From positions 186,001 through 250,000 of the forward strand of contig NZ_CP091804.1 in the NCBI RefSeq assembly GCF_022024275.1: 64,000 nucleotides of DNA, read 5' to 3'. Of this stretch, positions 15,796-23,093 are shown piece by piece; within the stretch, counting starts at the first letter, position 1; each line of letters starts with the position of its first letter. Made by a program: the position numbers and the translations under genes. Source of the stretch: Sphingopyxis sp. BSN-002. Its GTDB lineage: Bacteria; Pseudomonadota; Alphaproteobacteria; Sphingomonadales; Sphingomonadaceae. Below the pieces are notes generated by a model. The model was not told the origin of the DNA and made no database searches. It saw only the letters and a list, made by a program, of their open reading frames with translations.

Positions 15796-16152
15796 TCACC
15801 GCTTGGCGGCTCGATCACCAATCCCGATCCCGTCCACGATACCTACTTGATACGCGGCGCAATAGGCCCGCATCTCGTTGCGCCGGGACTCGTCCTTTAC
15901 AGGCGCCCAATCATACCACTCATCGCCCTTTCGGAAACCTCGCATGGACGAAAGGTCAGAGCCGCACTGGCGCACGATCGGATTGAACAGCTTCTGTTGT
16001 TCAGCGCTTAGGCCGTACGCTTCCGGCACGCCCAACGCAAACCGGGCCTGCTCGACTGTATGGGATGGGGCGGCCTCATCCCCGCCCTTCGCATATGCGC
16101 CAGCTCCGAATGCGCCCGCTACAAGAGCGCTCGTTAAGACCAAGCGTTTCAT
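15796..16152 (-). CDS. Exported small protein, lysogeny-region gene
   Basis: The 118-residue protein begins MKRLVLTSALVAGAFGAGAYA, a signal peptide. The mature part has two Cys (VRQCGSD and RAYCAAY) that could form a disulphide, and a WYDWAP motif. A near-perfect SD, AAGGAGGGG, is followed by CA and the ATG at 16152. A GACAC/GTGTC inverted repeat lies at 16166-16180, just upstream of the SD. With the two following genes it forms a probable lysogenic operon. Confidence 0.7.
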   Translation of the reverse strand: MKRLVLTSALVAGAFGAGAYAKGGDEAAPSHTVEQARFALGVPEAYGLSAEQQKLFNPIVRQCGSDLSSMRGFRKGDEWYDWAPVKDESRRNEMRAYCAAYQVGIVDGIGIGDRAAKR

Positions 16153-16164
16153 TGCCCCTCCTTG

Positions 16165-16181
16165 TGACACCTTCCGTGTCA
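16165..16181. promoter_or_regulatory. Inverted repeat before the exported-protein gene
   Basis: TGACACCTTCCGTGTCA is a 6-bp inverted repeat (TGACAC/GTGTCA) with a 5-bp centre, immediately upstream of the SD of the gene starting at 16152. It could be a regulator site or an mRNA hairpin covering translation initiation. Confidence 0.4.
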
Positions 16182-16284
16182 AAACACCCCTTGTTAATCC
16201 GTCCACAGAAAAGTTAAGCTGGACCCTTGCATTGTAGGATTCTGGGACGCACGAGAACATAATAAGAACGCTCGTGGAGGGTAT

Positions 16285-16566
16285 ATGACGCAAGCTGGTT
16301 GCGGGGAGGGGTGCCCCGAATGCTCGATAAACTGCGCAATGGCGCGCTTCATGCTTCTAGACGCGACTCGCGAAGCCGAAGCATTGCTGCTTGACCGGCC
16401 ACGGCCACAGCATCGTCGCTATCCTGATTGGCAGGAGCGCTGGCGAGAAGTCCAAGGCCATATTCGACGGCTCTCGCTAGACGTGGAGCTTCTGACTCCG
16501 ACCAGCCGTCTTTTGGAGCAAGCCGGAGACACGCGGCAAGGATTGGTGCAAGTTTCTCTGCACTGA
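16285..16566 (+). CDS. Possible Cys-rich small protein convergent with the repressor gene
   Basis: A plus-strand frame has a strong SD (GGAGGG, 5 nt before ATG) and an N-terminus with four closely spaced Cys (MTQAGCGEGCPECSINCAMA). It continues for 93 residues and overlaps the end of the repressor gene in antisense by 218 bp, where its amino-acid composition becomes basic and less convincing. It may be a real small gene, a truncated one, or a chance frame. The repressor frame is better supported where they overlap. Confidence 0.4.
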   Translation: MTQAGCGEGCPECSINCAMARFMLLDATREAEALLLDRPRPQHRRYPDWQERWREVQGHIRRLSLDVELLTPTSRLLEQAGDTRQGLVQVSLH

Positions 16567-16822
16567 TCGACGCGCCGCTTTCTTCTGGCATGAAGCGATC
16601 GGCAAGCGTCTTGGCCTCGTGATAGAGTAGCCGGCGCTTGCCGCTGAATAGCTCCGCGACACGCGAACTGGGCAGCCCGAGCGCGCGCCCGACCTCGGCG
16701 TCCTTGCCCGCGCGAAGCCGAATCTCGGCTAGAAATTCCTCGGTCGTAAGCACCTGCCTTAGATAAGGCGCGCGGCAAAACGCGTCCGCTACGCAATTCG
16801 TAAAGTTTATGGTTGAAGTCAT
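16349..16822 (-). CDS. CI-like phage repressor with HTH domain
   Basis: The 157-residue protein has a helix-turn-helix (KDAEVGRALGLPSSRVAELF then SGKRRLLYHEAKTLADRF) around residues 40-75. The C-terminal half lacks the Ser/Lys autocleavage motifs of S24 peptidase repressors, so induction may not follow RecA-stimulated cleavage. It is divergent from the cro-like gene, sharing a 27-bp gap that contains one operator. The ATG at 16822 is one base from the operator and has no SD, suggesting leaderless translation. It is the best candidate for lysogeny repressor. Confidence 0.75.
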   Translation of the reverse strand: MTSTINFTNCVADAFCRAPYLRQVLTTEEFLAEIRLRAGKDAEVGRALGLPSSRVAELFSGKRRLLYHEAKTLADRFMPEESGASISAEKLAPILAACLRLAPKDGWSESEAPRLARAVEYGLGLLASAPANQDSDDAVAVAGQAAMLRLRESRLEA

Positions 16823-16841
16823 GCTACGTTTATCGTAGTGT
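16813..16841 (+). promoter_or_regulatory. Rightward early promoter PR
   Basis: TTGAAG (16813-16818), a 17-bp spacer and TAGTGT (16836-16841) lie just before the cro-like gene. The operator occupies the spacer and the first three bases of the -10 box, exactly the geometry seen at PL. Confidence 0.6.
16824..16838. promoter_or_regulatory. Operator OR
   Basis: CTACGTTTATCGTAG repeats the CTACG-n5-CGTAG palindrome of OL1. It lies between the divergent repressor and cro-like genes, one base from the repressor start codon and inside PR. Confidence 0.75.
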
Positions 16842-16849
16842 GCGGAGCC

Positions 16850-17023
16850 ATGACCGAAGCATCACAGATCATCGCCGATAAGGGCGGCACCGTGAAGGTC
16901 GCGGCGGCGCTCGACCTCACCCCCTCAACCGTGTCGAGCTGGAAGAAGGCCAAGGGCGGCATTCCGCGCTGGTGGCTGCCGCATGTGCAGGCGCTGCCCA
17001 AAGCCGAACCAACGGCAGCCTGA
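16850..17023 (+). CDS. Cro-like HTH regulator
   Basis: The 57-residue product contains a Cro/YdaS-type helix-turn-helix (GGTVKVAAALDLTPSTVSSW followed by KKAKGGIPRWWLP), the form seen in small phage antirepressors that also includes the GIPxxWLP wing. It is divergent from the repressor. The ATG at 16850 is about 8 nt after the predicted -10 box, so its transcript has almost no leader; a GTG four codons upstream is an alternative start. Confidence 0.85.
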   Translation: MTEASQIIADKGGTVKVAAALDLTPSTVSSWKKAKGGIPRWWLPHVQALPKAEPTAA

Positions 17024-17025
17024 CC

Positions 17026-17292
17026 ATGCTGGGGGGCAAACATATCACCATCCCGCGCGTCCCGCCTCATCTCCGCGCGGAGGGGAGCGAGGTAATCAAC
17101 CCTGCCTCGCTCCCCGAACCAAACGTAGTTGCCGGGCATGATCGCCTGACGGTCGCCAAGCCCCAGCACAATTTCCGCGATCAACTCTCCGATCAGGCGA
17201 GCGCGCGTGTCGTTTTCATCGGCGTGGGCGGCGGTTGTGTCGCCCGCTTCATCCATTTCCCTTTCCATGCTCAGGAGATAGCCCGTGGCTGA
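17026..17292 (+). CDS. Unassigned early gene, strand uncertain
   Basis: An 88-residue frame (MLGGKHITIPRVPPHLRAEG...) starts 2 bp after the cro-like stop and its end overlaps the start of the next gene by 8 bp, which fits the operon. However the opposite strand also has an uninterrupted frame here (from 17268 leftward, with the segment RLIGELIAEIVLGLGDRQA), and codon-position GC does not separate them clearly. No clear SD precedes the plus-strand start. Confidence 0.4.
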   Translation: MLGGKHITIPRVPPHLRAEGSEVINPASLPEPNVVAGHDRLTVAKPQHNFRDQLSDQASARVVFIGVGGGCVARFIHFPFHAQEIARG

Positions 17293-17764
17293 CGACTGGT
17301 CCGCGAACTTTCCGTTGCTCATTTCCCGCGAACAGGCGGGGAACAAGATTGGCTCGGCATTGCGCCTCTTCGTTGGTCGCGGGCGGCGCTACAGCGTCAA
17401 GCAGCTCGCCAACGGCACGGGGGTCAAAGACCGCATTATCGAGTGCGCGATGGCCGACGCGGGGAGCGTGGATTACCGCCCGTTGCCACCCGAATGCCTG
17501 CTCGGCCTTATGGCATTTCTCGGCCCCGATTTCACCAACGAATTTCTGCATCTGGCAGGGCAGGGGGCTTTCGAGCTTCCCGACGAGGAGCCTGATCCCG
17601 GCACGCTCGCGGCGGATAACAGCGACGACAACGCGACCGTCACCCGCGCCGCCATCGACGGCAAATTCGACGAACACGAACGGCCCGGCCTCAAGGTTGT
17701 CGGCTCTCGCATGGTCACGCGCGGTAGCCAGTTGGTTGCGCTCGGGAAGCGGAGGGCAGCATGA
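17285..17764 (+). CDS. Probable early regulator (CII-position HTH protein)
   Basis: The 159-residue protein starts at GTG 17285 with AGGAG 8 nt upstream. Its middle (YSVKQLANGTGVKDRIIECAM) reads as a helix-turn-helix, followed by an acidic linker and a basic end. Its place, soon after cro, is that of CII-type regulators in lambdoid phages. It could activate lysogenic or late transcription; the domain assignment is by pattern only. Confidence 0.6.
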   Translation: MADDWSANFPLLISREQAGNKIGSALRLFVGRGRRYSVKQLANGTGVKDRIIECAMADAGSVDYRPLPPECLLGLMAFLGPDFTNEFLHLAGQGAFELPDEEPDPGTLAADNSDDNATVTRAAIDGKFDEHERPGLKVVGSRMVTRGSQLVALGKRRAA

Positions 17765-18102
17765 AAATCGATTTCACTCGCCCCGCCACCATCCATGCGC
17801 TCGCGGCCCTGCCGTACTTCGGTCAAGCGGAGGCGGTCATCCGTCGCATCGATCCTTTTTGGAAAGTCGATCTCTCCGAGCCTGTTCCTTTCAAGGTTGA
17901 GCTTTCGCGGGGATGTGACTGCGACTGCCCTCACTGCATGTATTCGGAGGACAAGGCTGTCACCGTCTATGCGCGGTCAGAAGAAGAGGCGATGGAAATT
18001 GCCGAGGAGGAGCATGGCGATTGGGAGGCTGTGCGCGCCAGACTGGGGCCTGTGCCCACCGCCTCTGTCTCTGATTCTGACTGGGAGGGTCTGGCAGCAT
18101 GA
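17761..18102 (+). CDS. Early phage protein with a Cys-rich motif
   Basis: The 113-residue product is coupled to the previous gene by ATGA. A cluster of cysteines (RGCDCDCPHCMYSED) suggests a metal-binding site, followed by an acidic helix (RSEEEAMEIAEEEHGDWEAV). No family recognised. Confidence 0.65.
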   Translation: MKIDFTRPATIHALAALPYFGQAEAVIRRIDPFWKVDLSEPVPFKVELSRGCDCDCPHCMYSEDKAVTVYARSEEEAMEIAEEEHGDWEAVRARLGPVPTASVSDSDWEGLAA

Positions 18103-18434
18103 ACCCTCTCATCATCACCGCCTTCACTATAGGTGGGGCTATCGCTGGGTACTTCCTCTGTAAGTTGAGGATGGCAGGGAAGGCGGGGGACATGCGCGCC
18201 GAGCATGGCGAAGATTGCACCCTCTGCGAACCGCTCCGCGAACGCATCGCTCAACAGGAAAAGCAGATCGGCAAGTTGGTCGGACTTCGGATCAATGTTG
18301 AAAATGCCCACCGCCGTTGCAGCGACGCCCTGACCACCAAGAACCAACGCATAGAGCGTGCCTTGTCGTGCGTCACTGAAAACTCCGCTCACGTCGGCAA
18401 GAAGATGGCGGCGATCCTCAGGGGAGAACGGTGA
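18099..18434 (+). CDS. Membrane-anchored coiled-coil protein
   Basis: The 111-residue product has an N-terminal membrane helix (LIITAFTIGGAIAGYFLC) and a cytoplasmic helical tail with heptad character (LRERIAQQEKQIGKLVGLRI). Start overlaps the upstream stop (ATGA). Function unknown. Confidence 0.65.
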   Translation: MNPLIITAFTIGGAIAGYFLCKLRMAGKAGDMRAEHGEDCTLCEPLRERIAQQEKQIGKLVGLRINVENAHRRCSDALTTKNQRIERALSCVTENSAHVGKKMAAILRGER

Positions 18435-18571
18435 TGGTTTGGCGAGTCCTCTTGGTCGTCAACATGATCTGTTCGTTGGTTTGGATGTTTCAGGGCGAAT
18501 ACGACCGCGCGACCTTTCACTTAGTCTGGTGCGTCCTCTCTGCCCGGTTTGCTGAAAGGACAGACGCATGA
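18434..18571 (+). CDS. Very small membrane protein, 45 residues
   Basis: The frame MVWRVLLVVNMICSLVWMF... is fixed by TGATG overlap with the gene before and ATGA overlap with the gene after. One N-terminal hydrophobic helix is followed by a short mixed tail ending in RFAERTDA. Function unknown. Confidence 0.6.
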   Translation: MVWRVLLVVNMICSLVWMFQGEYDRATFHLVWCVLSARFAERTDA

Positions 18572-18717
18572 AGTGGCACGAGCAACACCGCGCCCGCATG
18601 GCCGCCAAGACCCTCTCCAAGCACCGCAAGGCATTGGACCGCGAGCCTATCAGGGAAACCGCCCGTCGCATGTACCGCGAGCAGGGCCGGGAGATACCGG
18701 AGGCGCTGCGGCCATGA
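18568..18717 (+). CDS. Very small basic protein, 49 residues
   Basis: The frame MKWHEQHRARMAAKTLSKHR... is highly basic and helical and is coupled on both sides by ATGA overlaps. It may bind nucleic acid. No family recognised. Confidence 0.6.
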   Translation: MKWHEQHRARMAAKTLSKHRKALDREPIRETARRMYREQGREIPEALRP

Positions 18718-19211
18718 AGCAACCCGACTACGCTCCGGTTGCCGACTGCCGCGCCGCTGGATGGCACTATGACGAGGTAGGCGTTGCTCGCACCGCCTAT
18801 GGCCGCAGCGTCTCAGAGCTTGCGATACAGGCGAGCATCGTCAAGGATTTGCCGCGCGTCATTCCTTGCATGGTGTCGGCAGTTCCGAACGGCACTCATA
18901 TTGCCAGCAAAGCGGGCAGGGGGAAGGCCCAACGTGAGGGACTGGCGACCGGCTATCCCGACCTTATCATCGACGGCATTGGTCCCAACGCCGGGAAGGT
19001 CTGCCGCGCCGAGATCAAGGCCAGCGGCGACGTCAAGCTCTCTCAATATGCGATGCTCAACCGCCTGCATGAAGCAGGGCATATTTGCGGCATCTTCCGT
19101 TCCCTCGATACCCTGATCGGCTTCCTCGTCGCCCATGGCTGGGAAAGCCGCGAGGCCGTGCCGATTGGCGCCGTGGCGAACCGCGTGCTTGGAAGGATTC
19201 TCGTCGGATGA
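18714..19211 (+). CDS. VRR-NUC domain nuclease
   Basis: The 165-residue protein has the VRR-NUC pattern of the PD-(D/E)XK superfamily: VPNGTHIASKAGRGKAQREG, then GYPDLII (catalytic Asp), AEIKAS (Glu-x-Lys), and a helix LSQYAMLNRLHEAGH followed by FLVAHGW. Such nucleases act on branched DNA. It lies just before the helicase gene and probably serves phage replication or recombination. Confidence 0.85.
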   Translation: MKQPDYAPVADCRAAGWHYDEVGVARTAYGRSVSELAIQASIVKDLPRVIPCMVSAVPNGTHIASKAGRGKAQREGLATGYPDLIIDGIGPNAGKVCRAEIKASGDVKLSQYAMLNRLHEAGHICGIFRSLDTLIGFLVAHGWESREAVPIGAVANRVLGRILVG

Positions 19212-20563
19212 TCGCCAACGCTACTGGTGAGGCCGTCGTCATCGGGGCGATGATGCAGGACGCGGGAATCATCGACCGCGTTGCCGACATTGTTGCGCCC
19301 GACGACTTCTCGGATCCATTGCTGAGCCGGATGTTCCGTGCCGCCCGCGATTGTCATGCAACGGGCAGGGCGTCCAATGCCGTTGCTCTTAACAACATGT
19401 TCGAGGGCGACGAGCAGTATGAGGCTGCGGGTGGCCGGCGCCTCATTGCGGAAATGTCGGGCAACTCGATTGCCCTCATCGGTGCGGTTGACCTCGCCAA
19501 GCAAGTTGCCGACCTCGCCCGCCGTCGCCGTATGTCGGAAGGCCTCACCGAGGCTATCGAGATGGCGGCCGATCAGTCGGTGACGCTTGCCGATACCGTT
19601 GACCACGCTGACGCTGCTCTCGCGTCCGCTGCCGAAACGTCAGCATCGATCGCTCACCTGACGGGCGCGGGATGCATCGACGCCCTGCTAGGCCAACTGG
19701 CGAGCAAAGACCGCGGCGTCACCTGCAAGCTCATCCCGCCGATGGATGACCTTCTGGGTGGCGCACGTCGCAAGCAGATGATCATCCTCGCGGCCCGCCC
19801 CGGTATGGGCAAGACCGCCGTCGCGCTGTCCTACAGCATCGGAGCGGCGATGAACGGGTATGGCGTCCTTTATATCAGCCTCGAAATGTCCGGCGCTGAG
19901 CTAGGCGCTCGCATGGCCGCCGACCTGTGCTTCAACGGGCAGGGCGGCGTGCCGTTCGCCAATATCATCAACCAGCGTCTGTCTGACGGGGACTATGAGC
20001 GCCTGAAACGCGCCCGCGACATGTCGGCCGACCTTCCCATGGAGGTGATAGATGCCGGTAGCCTCTCGGTTGCGCGGCTCAATGTCATCATCCGGAGGCA
20101 GGCACGCAAGTTCGCTGCCCGTGGCGACCGCCTGGACCTCGTTGTCGTGGACTATCTGCAGCTGCTCTCCGCCGACAAGCAAAAGAACGCGTATGAGGCT
20201 GTGTCGGCCATCAGCCGCGCGCTCAAGGCGATGGCCAAGGAACATGACATTGCAATCATGGCGCTCGCTCAGCTCAGCCGCGAGGTCGAGAAGCGGGCAG
20301 GTTGCCGACCGCAGCTATCGGACCTCAGGGACAGCGGCCAGATCGAGCAGGACGCCGACACGGTGATGTTCCTGCTCCGCAACGAATATTATCTCCGCAA
20401 GGAAGAGCCTGAAATGACATCGCCCGACCGCATCAAGTGGGAGCAGGCGATGGAGCAGCACGTCGGCAAGATCGAGTTCATCTGTGCCAAGCGCCGCAAC
20501 GGTGAAACGGGCAAGGCGTTGGGTGCTTTCCACGGCGCATATCAGGCGGTGCGCGGCCTGTGA
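19208..20563 (+). CDS. DnaB-type replicative helicase
   Basis: The 451-residue protein has the DnaB N-terminal helical domain (GEAVVIGAMMQDAGIIDRVA) and a RecA-fold ATPase: Walker A ARPGMGKTAVALS near residue 198, Walker B DLVVVDYLQLL near 311, then LRDSGQIEQDADTVMFL and an arginine-containing end. It unwinds DNA at the phage fork. The start at 19208 overlaps the VRR-NUC stop (ATGA). It pairs with the initiator-like gene at 20886. Confidence 0.93.
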   Translation: MIANATGEAVVIGAMMQDAGIIDRVADIVAPDDFSDPLLSRMFRAARDCHATGRASNAVALNNMFEGDEQYEAAGGRRLIAEMSGNSIALIGAVDLAKQVADLARRRRMSEGLTEAIEMAADQSVTLADTVDHADAALASAAETSASIAHLTGAGCIDALLGQLASKDRGVTCKLIPPMDDLLGGARRKQMIILAARPGMGKTAVALSYSIGAAMNGYGVLYISLEMSGAELGARMAADLCFNGQGGVPFANIINQRLSDGDYERLKRARDMSADLPMEVIDAGSLSVARLNVIIRRQARKFAARGDRLDLVVVDYLQLLSADKQKNAYEAVSAISRALKAMAKEHDIAIMALAQLSREVEKRAGCRPQLSDLRDSGQIEQDADTVMFLLRNEYYLRKEEPEMTSPDRIKWEQAMEQHVGKIEFICAKRRNGETGKALGAFHGAYQAVRGL

Positions 20564-20889
20564 GCGGTTGGATATACTTTATCGCCAACGGCGAGACGGA
20601 AGAGTCATGGGTCAAGATAGGCTATACCACTGGCTCGGTTGAAACTCGTCGCCGATCGCTGCAAACCGGCTGCCCGTTTTCGCTCAACATTCTCGCATTC
20701 GCTCCCGGCGAACCAGTCGATGAGCGGCGCCTCCATGACCGCTTTGCAGCCTATCGTGGGTACGGGGAATGGTTCAGCCTCGAAGGATCGCTGTCGGCCT
20801 ATGTGCACAGCCTGATGACGTCTGCGCCGCCCATGCAGGCCGCGCCAACGCTCTGGACGGATCAACTCCTAGAGGAGTGGCCTAAGTGA
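20560..20889 (+). CDS. GIY-YIG-like (T5orf172/Mug113 type) protein
   Basis: The 109-residue protein has the T5orf172-type GIY-YIG arrangement: WIYFIANGETEESWVKIGYT, VETRRRSLQTG, ERRLHDRFAAYR and GEWFSLEG. This fold cleaves DNA in phage and mobile contexts, but here the first motif reads WIYFI rather than GIY. It is a GTG start overlapping the helicase stop (GTGA). It may be a small endonuclease tied to replication. Confidence 0.8.
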   Translation: MSGWIYFIANGETEESWVKIGYTTGSVETRRRSLQTGCPFSLNILAFAPGEPVDERRLHDRFAAYRGYGEWFSLEGSLSAYVHSLMTSAPPMQAAPTLWTDQLLEEWPK

Positions 20890-21521
20890 GCATAAAGCTG
20901 ATGACTGCCGTGTGGGAGATAGATCTTCCCGCCAGCGACAAGCTGGTGTTGCTCGCGCTCGCCGATTGCGCGAACGATGAGGGTGGCTGTTGGCCTTCTA
21001 TGGCGACACTGGTCAAGAAATGCAGCAAGGGTGAGCGCACAATTCAGGCGTCGATCAAGTCGCTTGTCGATAGCGGTCACATCACCCGCGACGAACGCCC
21101 CGGCAAAGGCTGCTTCTACACCGTCCACCCCCGCAATAATTGCACCCCCGCAAAATCAGCACCCCCGCAGAAATTGACAAAGACCCCCGCAAAATCTGCG
21201 GACAAACCATCAAGAACCACCACTGATAAAAACACAAAGCGCGCGTTGCCGAAGGATTGGAAGCCTGAGCAGTTTGGCGTTGGGAGCCAGAGCCGAGAGA
21301 TCGTCGATAGCTGGTCGCCCAAAGAGCTTGATGGCCAGATCGAGCATTTCATCAAGCACCACCGCGGCAAGGGAAATCGGTTCGTCGATTGGCAGGACGC
21401 TTGGGGGACATGGGTCTTGAATAGTCGCCGATGGGCGCGGCCCACAACCATCGGTGAACGACGCTCCGCAGCGAACGACGGCTCGTCGATGCTGGCCCAC
21501 CTGTCCGGCCAAGGCCCATGA
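20886..21521 (+). CDS. Replication-initiator-like winged-HTH protein
   Basis: The 211-residue protein begins with an HTH_36-type winged helix (SDKLVLLALADCANDEGGCW, PSMATLVKKCSKGERTIQAS) as in phage O-type and DnaD-like initiators. A low-complexity Lys/Pro/Thr linker (about 95-120) and a C-terminal domain (WQDAWGTWVLNSRRWA) follow, typical of proteins that load helicase. GTG start coupled to the previous gene. An origin may lie within or near this gene, as in lambdoid phages, but no iteron array is obvious. Confidence 0.75.
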   Translation: MSIKLMTAVWEIDLPASDKLVLLALADCANDEGGCWPSMATLVKKCSKGERTIQASIKSLVDSGHITRDERPGKGCFYTVHPRNNCTPAKSAPPQKLTKTPAKSADKPSRTTTDKNTKRALPKDWKPEQFGVGSQSREIVDSWSPKELDGQIEHFIKHHRGKGNRFVDWQDAWGTWVLNSRRWARPTTIGERRSAANDGSSMLAHLSGQGP

Positions 21522-21568
21522 AAGCCAATGAAATCAACCAGCTATTCCGATTGAGAAGGAGAAAGAAG

Positions 21569-21751
21569 ATGGATGACCGGATCGTAACGAGTTCCCGCGC
21601 TGAATATTTCGGCTTCGACATGCTCGGCGGAACAGCGTTGGCCATGTGGACAGGGAGTGAATTCGTCGTTGGCATACGCTGGACGGATGGCTGCTTTCTC
21701 GTTTGCCTTGGCCCGTTTGCGCTCGGCTTCTGCTGGAAGAACGAGGCATGA
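21569..21751 (+). CDS. Small phage protein, 60 residues
   Basis: The start at 21569 (MDDRIVTSSRAEYFGFDMLG) is chosen for its strong SD (AAGGAG, 8 nt). An in-frame ATG at 21518 overlaps the previous stop and would add 17 basic residues. The protein has hydrophobic beta-like segments (TALAMWTGSEFVVGIRW). Function unknown. Confidence 0.55.
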   Translation: MDDRIVTSSRAEYFGFDMLGGTALAMWTGSEFVVGIRWTDGCFLVCLGPFALGFCWKNEA

Positions 21752-22086
21752 CCCCCAACCTTATCGAAGCAATGGCGAGGGCGCTGAGCGAAGCCGAGCA
21801 TTTCTCGTCGTCTGACGCGCCTGTGGGCGTGGGCATGAAGGTAGTGCCCGTCTGGAAAAGCCGGATCCCGCGCATTGAGGCCGTCCTCACCGCCATATCA
21901 GAGAGCGGTTATGCCGTAGTCCCGGTGGAGCCGAGCGTAGCCATGCAGGAGGCGGGCGTTCACGCGAAAGACCTGTATCCTGATCTTGCGAACGCGCAAA
22001 TCTGGCGGGCCATGGTTCGCGTAGGACAATTTGGCGCTCAAGATGCTGAAACTATAGCACAATCCCAAGGAGGGGCAACGTCGTAA
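21748..22086 (+). CDS. Phage protein, 112 residues, unknown
   Basis: The product MTPNLIEAMARALSEAEHF... begins like the common phage proteins that carry an 'LIExMARAL' helix, with AVLTAISESGYAVVPVEPS in the middle. Coupled by ATGA to the previous gene and TAATG to the next. Function unknown. Confidence 0.65.
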   Translation: MTPNLIEAMARALSEAEHFSSSDAPVGVGMKVVPVWKSRIPRIEAVLTAISESGYAVVPVEPSVAMQEAGVHAKDLYPDLANAQIWRAMVRVGQFGAQDAETIAQSQGGATS

Positions 22087-22328
22087 TGGGGAAGGGCGGG
22101 GGCCTCGAAATCACCTTGCACGCAATCGAGCGATACCAGCAGCGGGTCGATGACGTTCCCGCTGCCATTGTCGTTCAACGCCTATGCGGTCCTGCATTCG
22201 ATGCGGCCGACCAGCTCGGCTCAGCCTCCGTCATCCTGCCGACCGGCCACCGCGTCATTGTTCACGATCATGCCGTCGTGACTGTTCTTCCTATCCCGCC
22301 GCACAAGGCCAAACGGGGGCGCAAATGA
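22086..22328 (+). CDS. Small DUF4258-like protein
   Basis: The 80-residue product opens with LEITLHAIERYQQRVDD, resembling the HAxxRxxxR start of DUF4258-type small domains, and ends with a basic tail KAKRGRK. It might be an RNase-like fold or a regulatory protein; the family link is weak. Coupled to both neighbours. Confidence 0.55.
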   Translation: MGKGGGLEITLHAIERYQQRVDDVPAAIVVQRLCGPAFDAADQLGSASVILPTGHRVIVHDHAVVTVLPIPPHKAKRGRK

Positions 22329-22660
22329 ATCTCGTCAACCTCGCCAACCTGATCCCGAGCGAGGCCGAGCCGCTTGTGCTTGAGCTGGTCGAACGCTTGG
22401 GCAAGCTGCGCGCCCATCCCGACGACGAGAGCATGTTGATCGAGAGTATCGTTCGCAAGCAGCGCCGCCGCAATCCGCGCACCTATCACCGCTGGTCCAC
22501 GAAAGAGGATCGCGAGCTTCTATCCCGCCAGCATCTTCGCCGAGGGGTAGCAGACTACGCCCATCAACTCGGCATCACCGAAACAGCAGCATGGTCCCGC
22601 CTTCGTCACTTGCGTAATTTGCGCAAAGGAAAGCGCATGGCCAATCAGGTAGAGGGGTAA
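22325..22660 (+). CDS. Myb/SANT-like HTH protein before the terminase genes
   Basis: The 111-residue protein has a C-terminal Myb-like helix-turn-helix (RWSTKEDRELLSRQHLRRG, then ADYAHQLGITETAAWSRL). Located as the last gene before packaging, it occupies the position of late regulators such as lambda Q or of small DNA-binding accessory proteins. The N-terminal half is an acidic helical domain. Start overlaps the upstream stop (ATGA). Confidence 0.6.
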   Translation: MNLVNLANLIPSEAEPLVLELVERLGKLRAHPDDESMLIESIVRKQRRRNPRTYHRWSTKEDRELLSRQHLRRGVADYAHQLGITETAAWSRLRHLRNLRKGKRMANQVEG

Positions 22661-22664
22661 GGCT

Positions 22665-23093
22665 ATGCCCGCAGGACGTCCGACCGATTACAAGCCGGAG
22701 TATGCCGAACAAGCTGCCAAGCTTTGCGCATTGGGTGCTACCGACCAAGAGATCGCCGATTTCTTCGAGATCGACGTGCGCACCGTGTACCGGTGGAAGC
22801 ATGATCATGACGAATTTTGTCAGTCCATAAAAAGCGCGAAGGAGGCCGCTGACGAGCGAGTTGAGCGCAGCCTGTATCAGCGCGCGATCGGTTACGAGCA
22901 GAAAGAGGTCAAAATCTTCATGCCCTCCGGCGCGGATGAACCGGTCTACGCCCCGTTCACGGCAAAGGTTGCGCCGGACACCACGGCGGCGATCTTCTGG
23001 CTCAAGAATCGACGTTCGGCAGATTGGCGCGACAAGTCCGAGGTCGAGCATAATGTCGGAAAGGACTTGGCCGAGTGGCTGGGGCAGCGGTAG
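22665..23093 (+). CDS. Terminase small subunit
   Basis: The 142-residue protein starts with the typical small-terminase signature MPAGRPTDYKPEYAEQAAKL and an HTH (GATDQEIADFFEIDVRTVYR), then oligomerisation helices and a C-terminal FWLKNRRSADWRDKSE segment. It recognises the packaging site and feeds DNA to the large subunit, which overlaps its end. A pac site probably lies in or near this gene. Confidence 0.92.
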   Translation: MPAGRPTDYKPEYAEQAAKLCALGATDQEIADFFEIDVRTVYRWKHDHDEFCQSIKSAKEAADERVERSLYQRAIGYEQKEVKIFMPSGADEPVYAPFTAKVAPDTTAAIFWLKNRRSADWRDKSEVEHNVGKDLAEWLGQR

